From positions 62,001 to 126,000 of the forward strand of contig JAEYOP010000060.1 in the NCBI GenBank assembly GCA_023411575.1: DNA of 64,000 nucleotides, written 5' to 3'. Below, piece after piece: positions 51,856-60,607 of this stretch (position 1 is its first letter; each line of letters opens with the position of its first letter). This DNA is from Bacillota bacterium (GTDB lineage: Bacteria; Bacillota; Clostridia; Acetivibrionales; DTU013). The translations under genes and the position numbers were made by a program. The notes beneath the pieces were generated by a model. It saw only the letters and a list, made by a program, of their open reading frames with translations. It was not told where the DNA came from and ran no database searches.

Positions 51856-53738
51856 TTGAGAATAAAGCATCGGAAAGCCTATTGGACGGCATATGTTTCC
51901 CGGAGGACATCAGGAAGCTCGATCCGCAGCAGCTCAGGAAACTGGCGGCGGAGCTCAGACAATTTCTTATAGAAAAGGTTTCTGCGACAGGCGGGCATCT
52001 GGCCTCCAACCTTGGCGTCGTGGAGCTGACGCTTGCCCTGCATAAGGTTTTCAACACCCCTCAGGATAAAATCATCTGGGATGTGGGGCACCAGTCTTAT
52101 GTACATAAAATCATTACGGGCCGGAAGGACCGGTTCGATACGCTGAAGCAGTTGGACGGAATATCCGGCTTTCCCAAGCAGAGCGAGAGTTGCTACGACT
52201 GTTTCGACACGGGCCACAGCAGCACCTCCATATCCGCCGCCCTTGGGATGGCAAAGGCAAGAGACATATTAAAGGAAAATTATTCGGTCATCGCCGTGAT
52301 CGGCGACGGCGCACTGACGGGCGGAATGGCCTTTGAAGCCTTGAATGACGCGGGGCGGTCGCCCAACAACCTCATCATCGTGCTCAATGACAATGAAATG
52401 TCCATCAGCAGAAATGTGGGCGGTTTTTCACGCTATTTGAGCAACATCCGGACACAGCCCATCTATTCGAAGGCAAAAGAGGACCTGGATTCCCTGCTGA
52501 ATAAAATCCCGGTAGTGGGCAAAAGCGCCGCAAATGCCCTGGATTGGGCAAAGGGAACGATCAAATACATGGTGATGCCCGGGATGATTTTTGAAGAGCT
52601 TGGCCTGAAATACCTGGGTCCCATCGACGGACACAACACGGAGGAGCTCATAAAGGTCTTCACCAGCGCCAAAAGGCAGAAAGGCCCCGTTCTGGTCCAC
52701 GTCCGGACGCAAAAGGGAAAGGGATACAAGTTCGCCGAAGAAAATCCCCAGGATTTTCATGGAATATCCCCCTTTGAGATTGAAACCGGCGAGGTGAAAA
52801 TCAACAATGGCCCGTCCTATTCCGATATTTTCGGGAAGAAGCTGGTGAGCCTGGCGGAAACGGAACCCGCCCTTGCCGCCATTACAGCGGCAATGCCCAT
52901 CGGGACTGGCCTGGAGGAGTTCTCGAAAAAATATCCGGAACGGTTTTTTGACGTCGGGATTGCGGAGCAGCATGCCGTTACGTTTGCGGCCGGCCTGGCA
53001 AAAGCCGGGATCAAGCCGGTGGTCGCCGTCTATTCGACTTTTTTGCAGCGCTCCTATGATCAGATCATACACGACGTGGCGCTGCAAAAGCTGCACGTGG
53101 TCCTGGCCATCGACCGGGCGGGAATCGTGGGCGAGGACGGAGAGACCCACCAGGGGCTGTATGATCTGTCGTTTTTGAATCATATTCCCAACATGACCGT
53201 TGCCGCGCCTTGCGATTACGAGGAATTTGAAAAACTGCTGGAATTTGCGGTTTTGAACTATAACGGGCCGATTGCCCTGAGATACCCCAGGGGGGCGGGA
53301 AAAAGGCAGCTTGCCCCGGTTGGGGATATCCGCGCGGGAAAAGGGGTCCGGCTGGCCGCCGGCACGGATATTTCCATCCTTGCGGTGGGAAATATGGTGG
53401 AGACGGCGCTGGAAACGGCGGAGCTCCTCAAAACGAAAGGGATCAGCGTGGAGGTCATCAACGCCCGGTTTGTCAAACCGCTGGACGAGAGGCTTATCCT
53501 GGAAAGCGCACTGAAAACTGGCGTTGTTGCCACATTGGAGGACAATTCCGTAAAGGGCGGCTTTGGAAGCAGCGTTCTCCAGTTGATCAACGAGAACGGC
53601 CTGAAGTGCAGGATCGCCGTGTTCGGCTTCCCGGACATGCCCATTCTGCACGGTTCCCGGAAGGAGCTTTTTAAAAAGTACCGGTTGGATGCGGATTCCC
53701 TGGCGCATGATATGACCAGAATGCTTAGAACTAGATAG
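51852..53738 (+). CDS. dxs: 1-deoxy-D-xylulose-5-phosphate synthase
   Basis: 628-aa thiamine-diphosphate enzyme, first step of the MEP isoprenoid pathway. GHQSYVHKIITGR, GDGALTGGMAFEALN (ThDP/Mg), the transketolase pyrimidine domain with DVGIAEQHAVTFAAGLAKAG (catalytic Glu), and RAGIVGEDGETHQG. Full length. Translationally coupled to oapA. Confidence 0.98.
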   Translation: MIENKASESLLDGICFPEDIRKLDPQQLRKLAAELRQFLIEKVSATGGHLASNLGVVELTLALHKVFNTPQDKIIWDVGHQSYVHKIITGRKDRFDTLKQLDGISGFPKQSESCYDCFDTGHSSTSISAALGMAKARDILKENYSVIAVIGDGALTGGMAFEALNDAGRSPNNLIIVLNDNEMSISRNVGGFSRYLSNIRTQPIYSKAKEDLDSLLNKIPVVGKSAANALDWAKGTIKYMVMPGMIFEELGLKYLGPIDGHNTEELIKVFTSAKRQKGPVLVHVRTQKGKGYKFAEENPQDFHGISPFEIETGEVKINNGPSYSDIFGKKLVSLAETEPALAAITAAMPIGTGLEEFSKKYPERFFDVGIAEQHAVTFAAGLAKAGIKPVVAVYSTFLQRSYDQIIHDVALQKLHVVLAIDRAGIVGEDGETHQGLYDLSFLNHIPNMTVAAPCDYEEFEKLLEFAVLNYNGPIALRYPRGAGKRQLAPVGDIRAGKGVRLAAGTDISILAVGNMVETALETAELLKTKGISVEVINARFVKPLDERLILESALKTGVVATLEDNSVKGGFGSSVLQLINENGLKCRIAVFGFPDMPILHGSRKELFKKYRLDADSLAHDMTRMLRTR

Positions 53739-53790
53739 GAAACGGGACGGCGGGGCGTTCCCCGCCGGCTGCAGGGTCGGAGGAACGGAA

Positions 53791-54600
53791 TTGGAGAAGG
53801 AAAGACTCGATCTATTGCTGGTGCAGAAAGGGCTGTGCGAAAGCCGTGAAAAGGCGAAGGCTTCCATCATGGCCGGGCTGGTCTATGTCAACGGAGAACG
53901 GGCGGACAAGCCGGGCAGCAGCTACCCGCAAACCGCCGGGGTCGAACTGCGGGAGAACCTGAATCCCTTTGTCAGCAGGGGAGGCTTGAAGCTGGACAAG
54001 GCGATCCGGCATTTCGGCATCGACCTGAACGGGAAACGGACCATGGACGTGGGCGCATCGACGGGAGGCTTTACCGACTGCATGCTGAAGAACGGCGTGG
54101 TCAAGGTCGTTGCAATCGACGTGGGATACGGCCAGTTGGCATGGACACTGCGCAACGACGAGAGGGTAATAAACCTGGAAAGAACCAATATCCGGTATGT
54201 TAAGCCGGAGGATATCGGAATGGAGGCGGATTTTGCCTCTATTGACGTGTCCTTTATATCCCTGAGCAAGGTGCTGCCTGCGGTAAAAGCGCTTCTGGAT
54301 CAGCAGCGCGGCGAGGTGCTCTGCCTTATCAAGCCCCAGTTCGAAGCCGGGCGGGACAAGGTCGGCAAGCATGGCGTCGTAAGAGATATCGCCGTGCACC
54401 GGCAGGTGGTGGAAGAGGTGATTGCTTTTGCGGTGGGGATCGGTTTCCGGTTCAAGGGCCTGACCTACTCTCCCATTAAAGGACCGGAGGGCAACATCGA
54501 ATACTTGTGCTACCTATCCCTGCAGGACGGCGGAGAAAATATTCGGGAAATATTGCCGCTTATCGGGAACATTGTCGAAATGTCGCATTCCGAGCTTTAG
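53791..54600 (+). CDS. tlyA: TlyA-family rRNA 2'-O-methyltransferase
   Basis: 269 aa: N-terminal S4 RNA-binding domain (RLDLLLVQKGLCESREKAKA) and an FtsJ-type SAM domain (DVGASTGGFTDCMLKNG, IDVGYGQLAW, and KPQFEAGRDKVGKHGVV). Methylates 16S/23S rRNA in other bacteria; older name hemolysin. TTG start at 53791 after GGAGGAACGG. Follows dxs as in Bacillus (yqxC). Confidence 0.95.
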   Translation: MEKERLDLLLVQKGLCESREKAKASIMAGLVYVNGERADKPGSSYPQTAGVELRENLNPFVSRGGLKLDKAIRHFGIDLNGKRTMDVGASTGGFTDCMLKNGVVKVVAIDVGYGQLAWTLRNDERVINLERTNIRYVKPEDIGMEADFASIDVSFISLSKVLPAVKALLDQQRGEVLCLIKPQFEAGRDKVGKHGVVRDIAVHRQVVEEVIAFAVGIGFRFKGLTYSPIKGPEGNIEYLCYLSLQDGGENIREILPLIGNIVEMSHSEL

Positions 54601-54651
54601 GAATCCTTGCTTCAGGGGCTGCCGCAATGATTTTGACGGTGCGATCCCAAT

Positions 54652-54680
54652 TTGTATTCGGCATAAATATACGGTATAAT
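54652..54680 (+). promoter_or_regulatory. Promoter of the nadK-argR-recN unit
   Basis: TTGTAT (54652-54657), a 17-nt spacer, and TATAAT (54675-54680), 91 nt before nadK. Confidence 0.55.
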
Positions 54681-54770
54681 TAGTAAGGATTATGTTTCCA
54701 TCACCGTTATGGAAGCCGACGGACGGTTGACAGGGGCTGCGCCGGGGAATAAATATGCAAAGGGGTACGG

Positions 54771-55679
54771 ATGAAGAGAATTGCGGTCATAACCAATACG
54801 GACAGGGATCCGGATTTATTTTATACAAGGCAGTTGGCGGAAAGCGTGACCAGGCGGGGCGGGACGGTAAGGCTGGAGGAAGCGCAGGCCGTCCGGGCGG
54901 GCGTCGGTGTGCCGTGCCGCGGCGATGAGTTGTTCGACGCCTGTGATATGGTCGTTTGCCTCGGCGGCGACGGCACGTTTTTGAAAGTCGCCCGGCGGGT
55001 CTATCAAAAAGGACTGCCCATCCTGGGCATAAACCTGGGAAACCTGGGATTCCTGACCGAAGTGGACCGGAATGATATCGATCTGGCCATCGACCAGGTA
55101 TTCGGAAATCATTACGCCATTGACGACAGGATGATGCTGGAGACGGTCATACACCGCAAAGGGGAGCCTCCCGTACACGACATCGCGTTGAATGATGCGG
55201 TGATCACAAGGGGCGCAATTTCGAGGATCGTCCATGTAAAAACCTATGTGAACGATGTATTCGTGGATTCCTTTCCCGGCGACGGTCTTATCATTTCAAG
55301 CCCGACGGGGTCCACGGCCTATTCGCTGTCCGCCGGAGGCCCGATCGTCGAACCGGATACGAATCTGCTGCTGATTACGCCGATTTGTCCCCACATCCTG
55401 TATTCCAGGTCTTTCGTCACCAAAGCGGACAGCGTGGTCAAAGCGGTGATCGACGAGGATTTCCAGCATAACGCCATCGTGGCCCTTGACGGGCAGGAAG
55501 GGCATGATATCAGGGGCGGCGATGTCGTCGAGATCAAAAGGTCGGCCTACACCACCAAGCTGGTCAGAATGAATTCCAGGAACTTCTTCAATATACTCCG
55601 GACCAAAATCTATTATAGAGGAGAGAGCCTAAAAAAAGATGAAATACAGCAGGCATGCAAAAATTCTGGAACTGATTGA
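54771..55679 (+). CDS. nadK: NAD kinase
   Basis: 302 aa; makes NADP from NAD and ATP. CLGGDGTFLKVAR (GGDG motif), GINLGNLGFLTEV, NDAVITRGAISRIVHV and SPTGSTAYSLSAGGPIVEP. Start ATG 54771. C-terminal 41 nt overlap the argR start. Confidence 0.97.
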   Translation: MKRIAVITNTDRDPDLFYTRQLAESVTRRGGTVRLEEAQAVRAGVGVPCRGDELFDACDMVVCLGGDGTFLKVARRVYQKGLPILGINLGNLGFLTEVDRNDIDLAIDQVFGNHYAIDDRMMLETVIHRKGEPPVHDIALNDAVITRGAISRIVHVKTYVNDVFVDSFPGDGLIISSPTGSTAYSLSAGGPIVEPDTNLLLITPICPHILYSRSFVTKADSVVKAVIDEDFQHNAIVALDGQEGHDIRGGDVVEIKRSAYTTKLVRMNSRNFFNILRTKIYYRGESLKKDEIQQACKNSGTD

Positions 55680-56088
55680 AAAATATCAGATCGAAACACA
55701 GGAAGAGCTGGCTGAAAAGCTGAAAGAGCTCGGAATGGACGTGACCCAGGCCACGGTTTCAAGGGATATCAAGGAACTGCGGCTGATCAAGGTCATGGTG
55801 GACGACGAGCATTACCGGTACGCTCCGATCTCCCATTCCGAAGGGACCATCACCAACAGGCTCCTGACTATTTTTACGGAATCCTTTGTCAGCTGCGATT
55901 ATGCCAATAACATCGTCGTAGTGAAAACCCTTCCCGGAATGGCACAGGCTTCCGCCTCCGCCGTGGACACCCTCAAATGGACCGAGATCGTCGGGACCAT
56001 TGCCGGCGACGATACCATCATGATCGTCTGCAGGGCCGAAAAAATCGCAGAGGAGCTTGTCAACAAGCTGAGCAAAATGATTAAATAA
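55639..56088 (+). CDS. argR: Arginine repressor ArgR/AhrC
   Basis: 149 aa. N-terminal winged helix (ETQEELAEKLKELGMDVTQA, then TVSRDIKELRLIK) and C-terminal hexamer domain with the arginine-binding GDDT in TIAGDDTIMIVCR. Controls arginine metabolism; rocD in this window is a plausible target, though no ARG box was identified. In Firmicutes argR/ahrC precedes recN, as here. Confidence 0.97.
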   Translation: MKYSRHAKILELIEKYQIETQEELAEKLKELGMDVTQATVSRDIKELRLIKVMVDDEHYRYAPISHSEGTITNRLLTIFTESFVSCDYANNIVVVKTLPGMAQASASAVDTLKWTEIVGTIAGDDTIMIVCRAEKIAEELVNKLSKMIK

Positions 56089-56096
56089 GGCTCGGC

Positions 56097-56140
56097 TAAA
56101 ATAGTACTTCCCGCTTCTTATACGCGGAAGTTCTATTTTA
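56097..56140 (+). terminator. Hairpin between argR and recN
   Basis: TAAAATAG plus ACTTCC-C-GC (56097-56113) pairs with GCGGAAGT-T-CTATTTTA (56124-56140), one bulge and one mismatch. A weak terminator or attenuation site; few T follow. Confidence 0.5.
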
Positions 56141-56165
56141 ACGATGCCTAAGGTCGGGGGAACGT

Positions 56166-57884
56166 ATGCTTTTGCAGCTGGAGATTCAAAATATCGCACT
56201 GATCGATGAGGTCTGTATCGAACTGGGAGAAGGGCTCAATATCCTTACGGGGGAAACCGGGGCGGGAAAATCCATTATTATCGATTCCATCCACGCCATT
56301 CTCGGGGAAAGGGTATCCAGGGAGCTTATCCGTACCGGCGCAGAAAAGGCGCTGGTAGAAGCGGTGTTTCAAATCAACCCGGAGGACTTCCAGGACGTTT
56401 TCGACGAAATGGGGATGGAGCCGGAAGAGGACAATACCCTGATCCTGTCTAGGGAAATCGCCCAATCGGGAAGAAATACCTGCCGGATCAACGGGAAAAT
56501 GGTTTCCGTATCGCTGCTGAAAACCATAGGCGAGCGCCTTATCGACCTGCATGGACAGCATGACAATCAATCGCTTTTAAGGACGGAAAATCACATCGGG
56601 CTTCTGGACTCCTTCGGCGGCGAGGCAGTCAACTCGTTAAGAGGGGATTATACAAAGCTGCTGGAACAGTACAGGGAAGTCCGCTCAAAATTGAAAGCCC
56701 TTTCGGGGGATTCCGGCGAGCGGGAAAGGAAAATGGACCTGCTCCGGTTTCAAATCGACGAAATCAAAAAGGCCAGACTGAAGGAAAACGAAGAGGAAGA
56801 GCTGAACAAGCAAAAGCTCCTGCTTGCCAATGCGGAGAAAATCGCGGGATCGCTTGCTTCCGCCTACAGCCTGCTTTTTTCCGGCGACCAGGGCGGAAAA
56901 CCCGCAACCGATTCCATCAATGAAGCCATTTTACAGCTCAATTCCATTTCCAGGCTGGAGGAAGGCTATGGAGAGCTCCACAAACGCCTGCAGGACCTCC
57001 TGTACCAGTTGGAGGATATTGGGGACGAGATTCGCGGCAACGCCGACGGGATCGAATTCAATCCGGCGCTGCTGGAGGAAATAGAGGATCGGCTGGACCT
57101 GATCTACAAGCTGAAAAGGAAATACGGAGCGACGATCCGGGAAATCCACCTGTATTGCTCCGATGCGGAGGTACAGCTGGAGGAGATGGCCAAAAGCGAG
57201 GAAACGGCCGCGGCGCTGCGGACAAAAAAGGCCGGGCTGGAAAAGGCGCTTTTCGAAGCGGCGTCCAGGCTTAATGAAGAGCGGCTGAAGGCGGCGCACC
57301 TGCTGGAAAGCAGAATCGGAGCCCAATTGGAAGACCTGGAAATGAAAAAGGCGCGGTTCAAGGCGGATATCCAGTTCGACGCCGGTTCCAGTGACGCCGG
57401 GGCCAGGAAATATGGAAGCAACGGCCTCGACCAGGTCGAATTCCTGATCTCGGCCAATGCGGGAGAGCCGTTGAAGCCCCTTTCCAGGATCGCTTCCGGC
57501 GGCGAGATGTCCAGGATCATGCTTGCCATAAAGACCATCCTGGCGGATGTGGACCGCATTCCGACCCTGATCTTCGATGAAATCGACATCGGCATTAGCG
57601 GAAAAGCGGCGCAGAAGGTGGGCGAGAAGCTTTCAACCCTTTCCCGCGGCCACCAGGTCCTTTGCGTCACCCACCTGGCCCAGATCGCCAGTATGGCGGA
57701 CCAGCACTTCCTGATCGAAAAGGTTTCGGATGAAAAAAGCACAAAAACCATGGTTTCAAAGCTTCCGGGAGATGGAAGCGTGATGGAAATCGCCAGGCTG
57801 ATCGGAGGCGAAACAAGCTCGGAAACCTCGCTGAAATATGCCGAAGAAATGCTTAATAACGCAAGAAAATTAAAAAAGGCCTGA
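56166..57884 (+). CDS. recN: DNA repair protein RecN
   Basis: 572-aa SMC-like ATPase of double-strand-break repair. Walker A GETGAGKSIIIDSI, central coiled coil (residues about 160-360), signature LSRIASGGEMSRIMLAIK, Walker B TLIFDEIDIGISGKAAQ. Start ATG 56166 after GGGGGAAC. Confidence 0.97.
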   Translation: MLLQLEIQNIALIDEVCIELGEGLNILTGETGAGKSIIIDSIHAILGERVSRELIRTGAEKALVEAVFQINPEDFQDVFDEMGMEPEEDNTLILSREIAQSGRNTCRINGKMVSVSLLKTIGERLIDLHGQHDNQSLLRTENHIGLLDSFGGEAVNSLRGDYTKLLEQYREVRSKLKALSGDSGERERKMDLLRFQIDEIKKARLKENEEEELNKQKLLLANAEKIAGSLASAYSLLFSGDQGGKPATDSINEAILQLNSISRLEEGYGELHKRLQDLLYQLEDIGDEIRGNADGIEFNPALLEEIEDRLDLIYKLKRKYGATIREIHLYCSDAEVQLEEMAKSEETAAALRTKKAGLEKALFEAASRLNEERLKAAHLLESRIGAQLEDLEMKKARFKADIQFDAGSSDAGARKYGSNGLDQVEFLISANAGEPLKPLSRIASGGEMSRIMLAIKTILADVDRIPTLIFDEIDIGISGKAAQKVGEKLSTLSRGHQVLCVTHLAQIASMADQHFLIEKVSDEKSTKTMVSKLPGDGSVMEIARLIGGETSSETSLKYAEEMLNNARKLKKA

Positions 57885-57887
57885 TAA

Positions 57888-57990
57888 GGCGCAATGAAAT
57901 AACAATTTCCCCGTATGATTCCGGATAAAAATCGAAGAATCACCGATATTTTACCCGAAAAAACGGGAAATAAATATTTCATTGCGCCTA
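57888..57990. repeat. 103-nt imperfect palindrome after recN
   Basis: Terminal inverted repeats AGGCGCAATGAAATA (57888-57902) and TATTTCATTGCGCCT (57976-57990) are perfect over 15 nt. Inside, ATTTCCCCGT/ACGGGAAAT and AAAATCG/CGATATTTT continue the pairing. It could be a terminator-like fold, a small RNA or a MITE-like element; no gene inside. Confidence 0.7.
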
Positions 57991-58001
57991 GGACCAGCAA
58001 A

Positions 58002-58045
58002 AGCAGGGAAATCCGGTTAAAACGCCGGATTTTCTTGCTTTTATT
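58002..58045 (+). terminator. Terminator upstream of spoIVB
   Basis: AAGCAGGGAAATCCGG (58002-58017) pairs with CCGGATTTTCTTGCTT (58026-58041) with small bulges, followed by TTATT. Insulates spoIVB from recN. Confidence 0.7.
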
Positions 58046-58123
58046 CATATTTACCTCCTGTTCATTTATTTGTTTGAATAAATGATTTTGCAAAAGGTTA
58101 ACTTACTTTCGGGAGGTTGAAGA

Positions 58124-59416
58124 ATGAGACATCTGACAGTTTTTAGAAAAGTGCTCGGCTTTTTTATAGTAACTGCGTCCGTACTGGTTTGCTCGGCTTA
58201 TTTGCTGGTTTTGTTCGGAATACCCGGCGAAATGGTGTTGATCGAGGGGGAAGAGTATTCCTACAATATAAACAGCATTTTCCCGGTCAGCATAAAGGCG
58301 GATACGGAAGGCATCATCAAGCTCAATGGCAAGGCAATCGAGGCCTCCGGAAATCAATTCGGCCTGTCGAGGCCGGTTTCCTTCAGCTCGGACAGGGGCG
58401 GAAGCGTCCGGCTGAACCTCAAATTTTTTGGGCTGCTTCCGGCGAAAACGGTTCAGGTAGACGTCGTATCGAACAAGCAGGTTGCCGCCTGCGGCAATAC
58501 GATCGGCGTCCGGCTCAAGCTGGACGGCATTCTGGTCATCGCCGTATCGGACGTGGAAACCGCTTCCGGCCAGAAAGCCTATCCGGTTAAAAACAGCGGA
58601 ATCAAACCGGGGTATACCATAACAAAAGTGAACGGCAGGGAGATCGGAAAGATCGAAGAGCTGGTAGAGGAAATTGACGCAGGCGGAGGGGGACCTCTCC
58701 GGGTAAGCTACAAATATGAGGAATATACCGGCGAGGCCACCATATATCCCGTCCAATCGACGGACAGCAAGTACCATATCGGACTGTGGGTCAGGGACAG
58801 TACGGCCGGTATCGGCACATTGACCTTTTATGACGCCGACACCAAGATATTCGGCGCCCTCGGACACGGCATCACCGATATCGACACCGGTACGCTCATG
58901 TCCGTAGCCAATGGGGAGATCCTGGAATCCAGCATTCTGGGGGTCAAAATGGGGAAATCGGGCGAGCCCGGCGAGCTGCGCGGCATTTTCACGGATGGAA
59001 AGAGGCTCGGCGAAATCCGGATGAACAGTGAAATCGGCATATATGGCAAGCTGGATGCAAACGCTTCGGGAAGGATCAAAGGGAAGCTGTATCCGGTGGG
59101 GGTCCGGGCGGATATCCGGGAGGGCTACGCCACCATATTGTCCAATATCAACGGCCGTGATATTGAAGAGTATTCCATCGAAATACAGAAGGTTTCCAGA
59201 CAGAATTTGAACGGTTCCAAGGGGATGATCATCAAAATAACGGATAAACGGCTGCTGGACGCGACGGGAGGGATCGTGCAGGGCATGTCGGGAAGTCCGA
59301 TCATCCAGAACGGCAAGATCATCGGTGCGGTAACGCATGTGCTGGTCAATGATCCGACCAGGGGATACGGCATTTTTATCGAAGCGATGCTGAAAAATAC
59401 CGGCGGGAAAAACTGA
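58124..59416 (+). CDS. spoIVB: SpoIVB serine peptidase
   Basis: 430 aa. N-terminal membrane segment (residues about 10-33), a PDZ domain (IKPGYTITKVNGREIGKIEE) and an S55 peptidase domain: catalytic His in FGALGHGITDID and Ser in GGIVQGMSGSPIIQNG. Secreted from the forespore, it triggers pro-sigma-K processing. Start ATG 58124 after CGGGAGG. Directly before spo0A, as in Bacillus. Confidence 0.97.
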   Translation: MRHLTVFRKVLGFFIVTASVLVCSAYLLVLFGIPGEMVLIEGEEYSYNINSIFPVSIKADTEGIIKLNGKAIEASGNQFGLSRPVSFSSDRGGSVRLNLKFFGLLPAKTVQVDVVSNKQVAACGNTIGVRLKLDGILVIAVSDVETASGQKAYPVKNSGIKPGYTITKVNGREIGKIEELVEEIDAGGGGPLRVSYKYEEYTGEATIYPVQSTDSKYHIGLWVRDSTAGIGTLTFYDADTKIFGALGHGITDIDTGTLMSVANGEILESSILGVKMGKSGEPGELRGIFTDGKRLGEIRMNSEIGIYGKLDANASGRIKGKLYPVGVRADIREGYATILSNINGRDIEEYSIEIQKVSRQNLNGSKGMIIKITDKRLLDATGGIVQGMSGSPIIQNGKIIGAVTHVLVNDPTRGYGIFIEAMLKNTGGKN

Positions 59417-59420
59417 ATGC

Positions 59421-59465
59421 AATGCAGCAAGGCGGAGCGCGCAATAATACCCGGCTTGCTGCATT
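59421..59465 (+). other. Hairpin after spoIVB
   Basis: AATGCAGCAAG (59421-59431) pairs perfectly with CTTGCTGCATT (59455-59465). No T-run; possible weak terminator. Together with the sites listed below it is part of a 324-nt gene-free stretch (59417-59740). Confidence 0.6.
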
Positions 59466-59572
59466 GCTGCATTTCTACATAAAAATCGCTCAGCAGGAAA
59501 TAGTTTGAGATCACAAGGAAATGAAAAAGCATTTTTCTAAAAAATTTTGTTAATGCCGTAACTATATGTAAA

Positions 59573-59580
59573 TTGTAGAA
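59573..59580 (+). promoter_or_regulatory. Spo0A-box-like site upstream of spo0A
   Basis: TTGTAGAA differs from the box TTGTCGAA at one position; 89 nt upstream of the spo0A promoter. Possible autoregulatory site. Confidence 0.3.
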
Positions 59581-59668
59581 ACCGCTTGAAATAAGGGGGT
59601 GCAAGGGGAAGCCGGATTCCAAAAACGGATTCATATGGCAATATGTGACAGAACATTAAAAATTATGC

Positions 59669-59697
59669 TTGAAAATAACGGGGAACAAAAATATAAT
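59669..59697 (+). promoter_or_regulatory. Sigma-A promoter of spo0A
   Basis: TTGAAA (59669-59674), a 17-nt spacer, and TATAAT (59692-59697), 43 nt before the TTG start. No convincing sigma-H promoter was found. Confidence 0.75.
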
Positions 59698-59740
59698 GGT
59701 GTCATTACGAAAGGTTGAATAATTTGGAGGGGGAATTGGA

Positions 59741-60544
59741 TTGGTAGATAAGAAAATACAGATCGTCATTGCGGATGACAATAAGGAGTTCGGCGACATT
59801 CTGTGCGAGTATCTGAACGACCAGAACGATATTGAAGTGATCGGAATGGCCAGAGACGGCAATGAAGCGTGCGAGTTGATCACGGCAAAGCTGCCGGATA
59901 TTGCCATACTGGATATCATCATGCCTCACCTCGACGGGCTGGGGGTATTGGAAAGACTGAATTCCATGTCTTTGAAAAAGCGTCCCTTGTTTATCATCCT
60001 TTCTGCCGTCGGGCAGGACAAAATCACCCAGAGGGCCCTCGCGCTCGGAGCGGAATATTATATTGTCAAGCCGTTCGATATGGATGTCCTTGTGTCGAGG
60101 ATCCGGCAGCTTAAGGATGCCAATCACAACGCCATTATCCGTTCCGATTACACCATGGAAACAAAGGCCGGCTACCGGGCTCCCGTACAGCGGAACCTCG
60201 AGGTGGAGGTCACCAATATCATGCATGAAATCGGGGTTCCGGCCCATATAAAGGGCTACCAGTATCTCCGCGACGCGATTATGATGGTGGTGAAGGATCT
60301 GGATATCATCAACTCCATCACCAAGCAGCTTTATCCTTCTATTGCCCGCGAATACAACACCACCCCGAGCAGGGTCGAAAGAGCCATCCGGCATGCCATT
60401 GAAGTTGCCTGGAGCAGGGGACAGGTGGAAACGATCGACTCCCTTTTCGGCTATACGGTCAGCATCGGCAAAGGAAAACCGACCAATTCGGAATTCATCG
60501 CGATGGTGGCCGACAAGCTGCGGCTTGAGATGAAAGCAGGGTGA
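59741..60544 (+). CDS. spo0A: Sporulation master regulator Spo0A
   Basis: 267-aa response regulator. Receiver domain: IVIADDNKEF (acidic pocket), phospho-acceptor Asp in LDIIMPHLDGLGVLE, and KPFD lysine. C-terminal effector domain with PAHIKGYQYLRDAIMMV and the recognition helix TTPSRVERAIRHAIEVAW, virtually invariant in spore formers. TTG start at 59741 after TTGGAGGGGG; no in-frame ATG nearby fits. Controls entry into sporulation; a perfect Spo0A box lies upstream of the FtsA-like gene at 21260. Confidence 0.98.
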   Translation: MVDKKIQIVIADDNKEFGDILCEYLNDQNDIEVIGMARDGNEACELITAKLPDIAILDIIMPHLDGLGVLERLNSMSLKKRPLFIILSAVGQDKITQRALALGAEYYIVKPFDMDVLVSRIRQLKDANHNAIIRSDYTMETKAGYRAPVQRNLEVEVTNIMHEIGVPAHIKGYQYLRDAIMMVVKDLDIINSITKQLYPSIAREYNTTPSRVERAIRHAIEVAWSRGQVETIDSLFGYTVSIGKGKPTNSEFIAMVADKLRLEMKAG

Positions 60545-60578
60545 GAATCCCCGGGGATGAAAACCATACATAAATAAA

Positions 60579-60607
60579 AACACCTCTTGAAGAGAGAGGT
60601 GTTTTTT
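60579..60607 (+). terminator. Bidirectional terminator between spo0A and the MerR gene
   Basis: AACACCTCT (60579-60587), loop of seven, AGAGGTGTT (60595-60603), then T-run; the A-run on the other side serves the leftward gene. Confidence 0.9.

Noticed and set aside
58040..58123. Sigma-F/sigma-G promoter for spoIVB
   Set aside because: GAATA followed by TAACTTA is too far from consensus to call.
59421..59434. 14-nt identity with 4379-4392 (AATGCAGCAAGGCG)
   Set aside because: A match of this length is expected by chance in 64 kb; no longer similarity around it.
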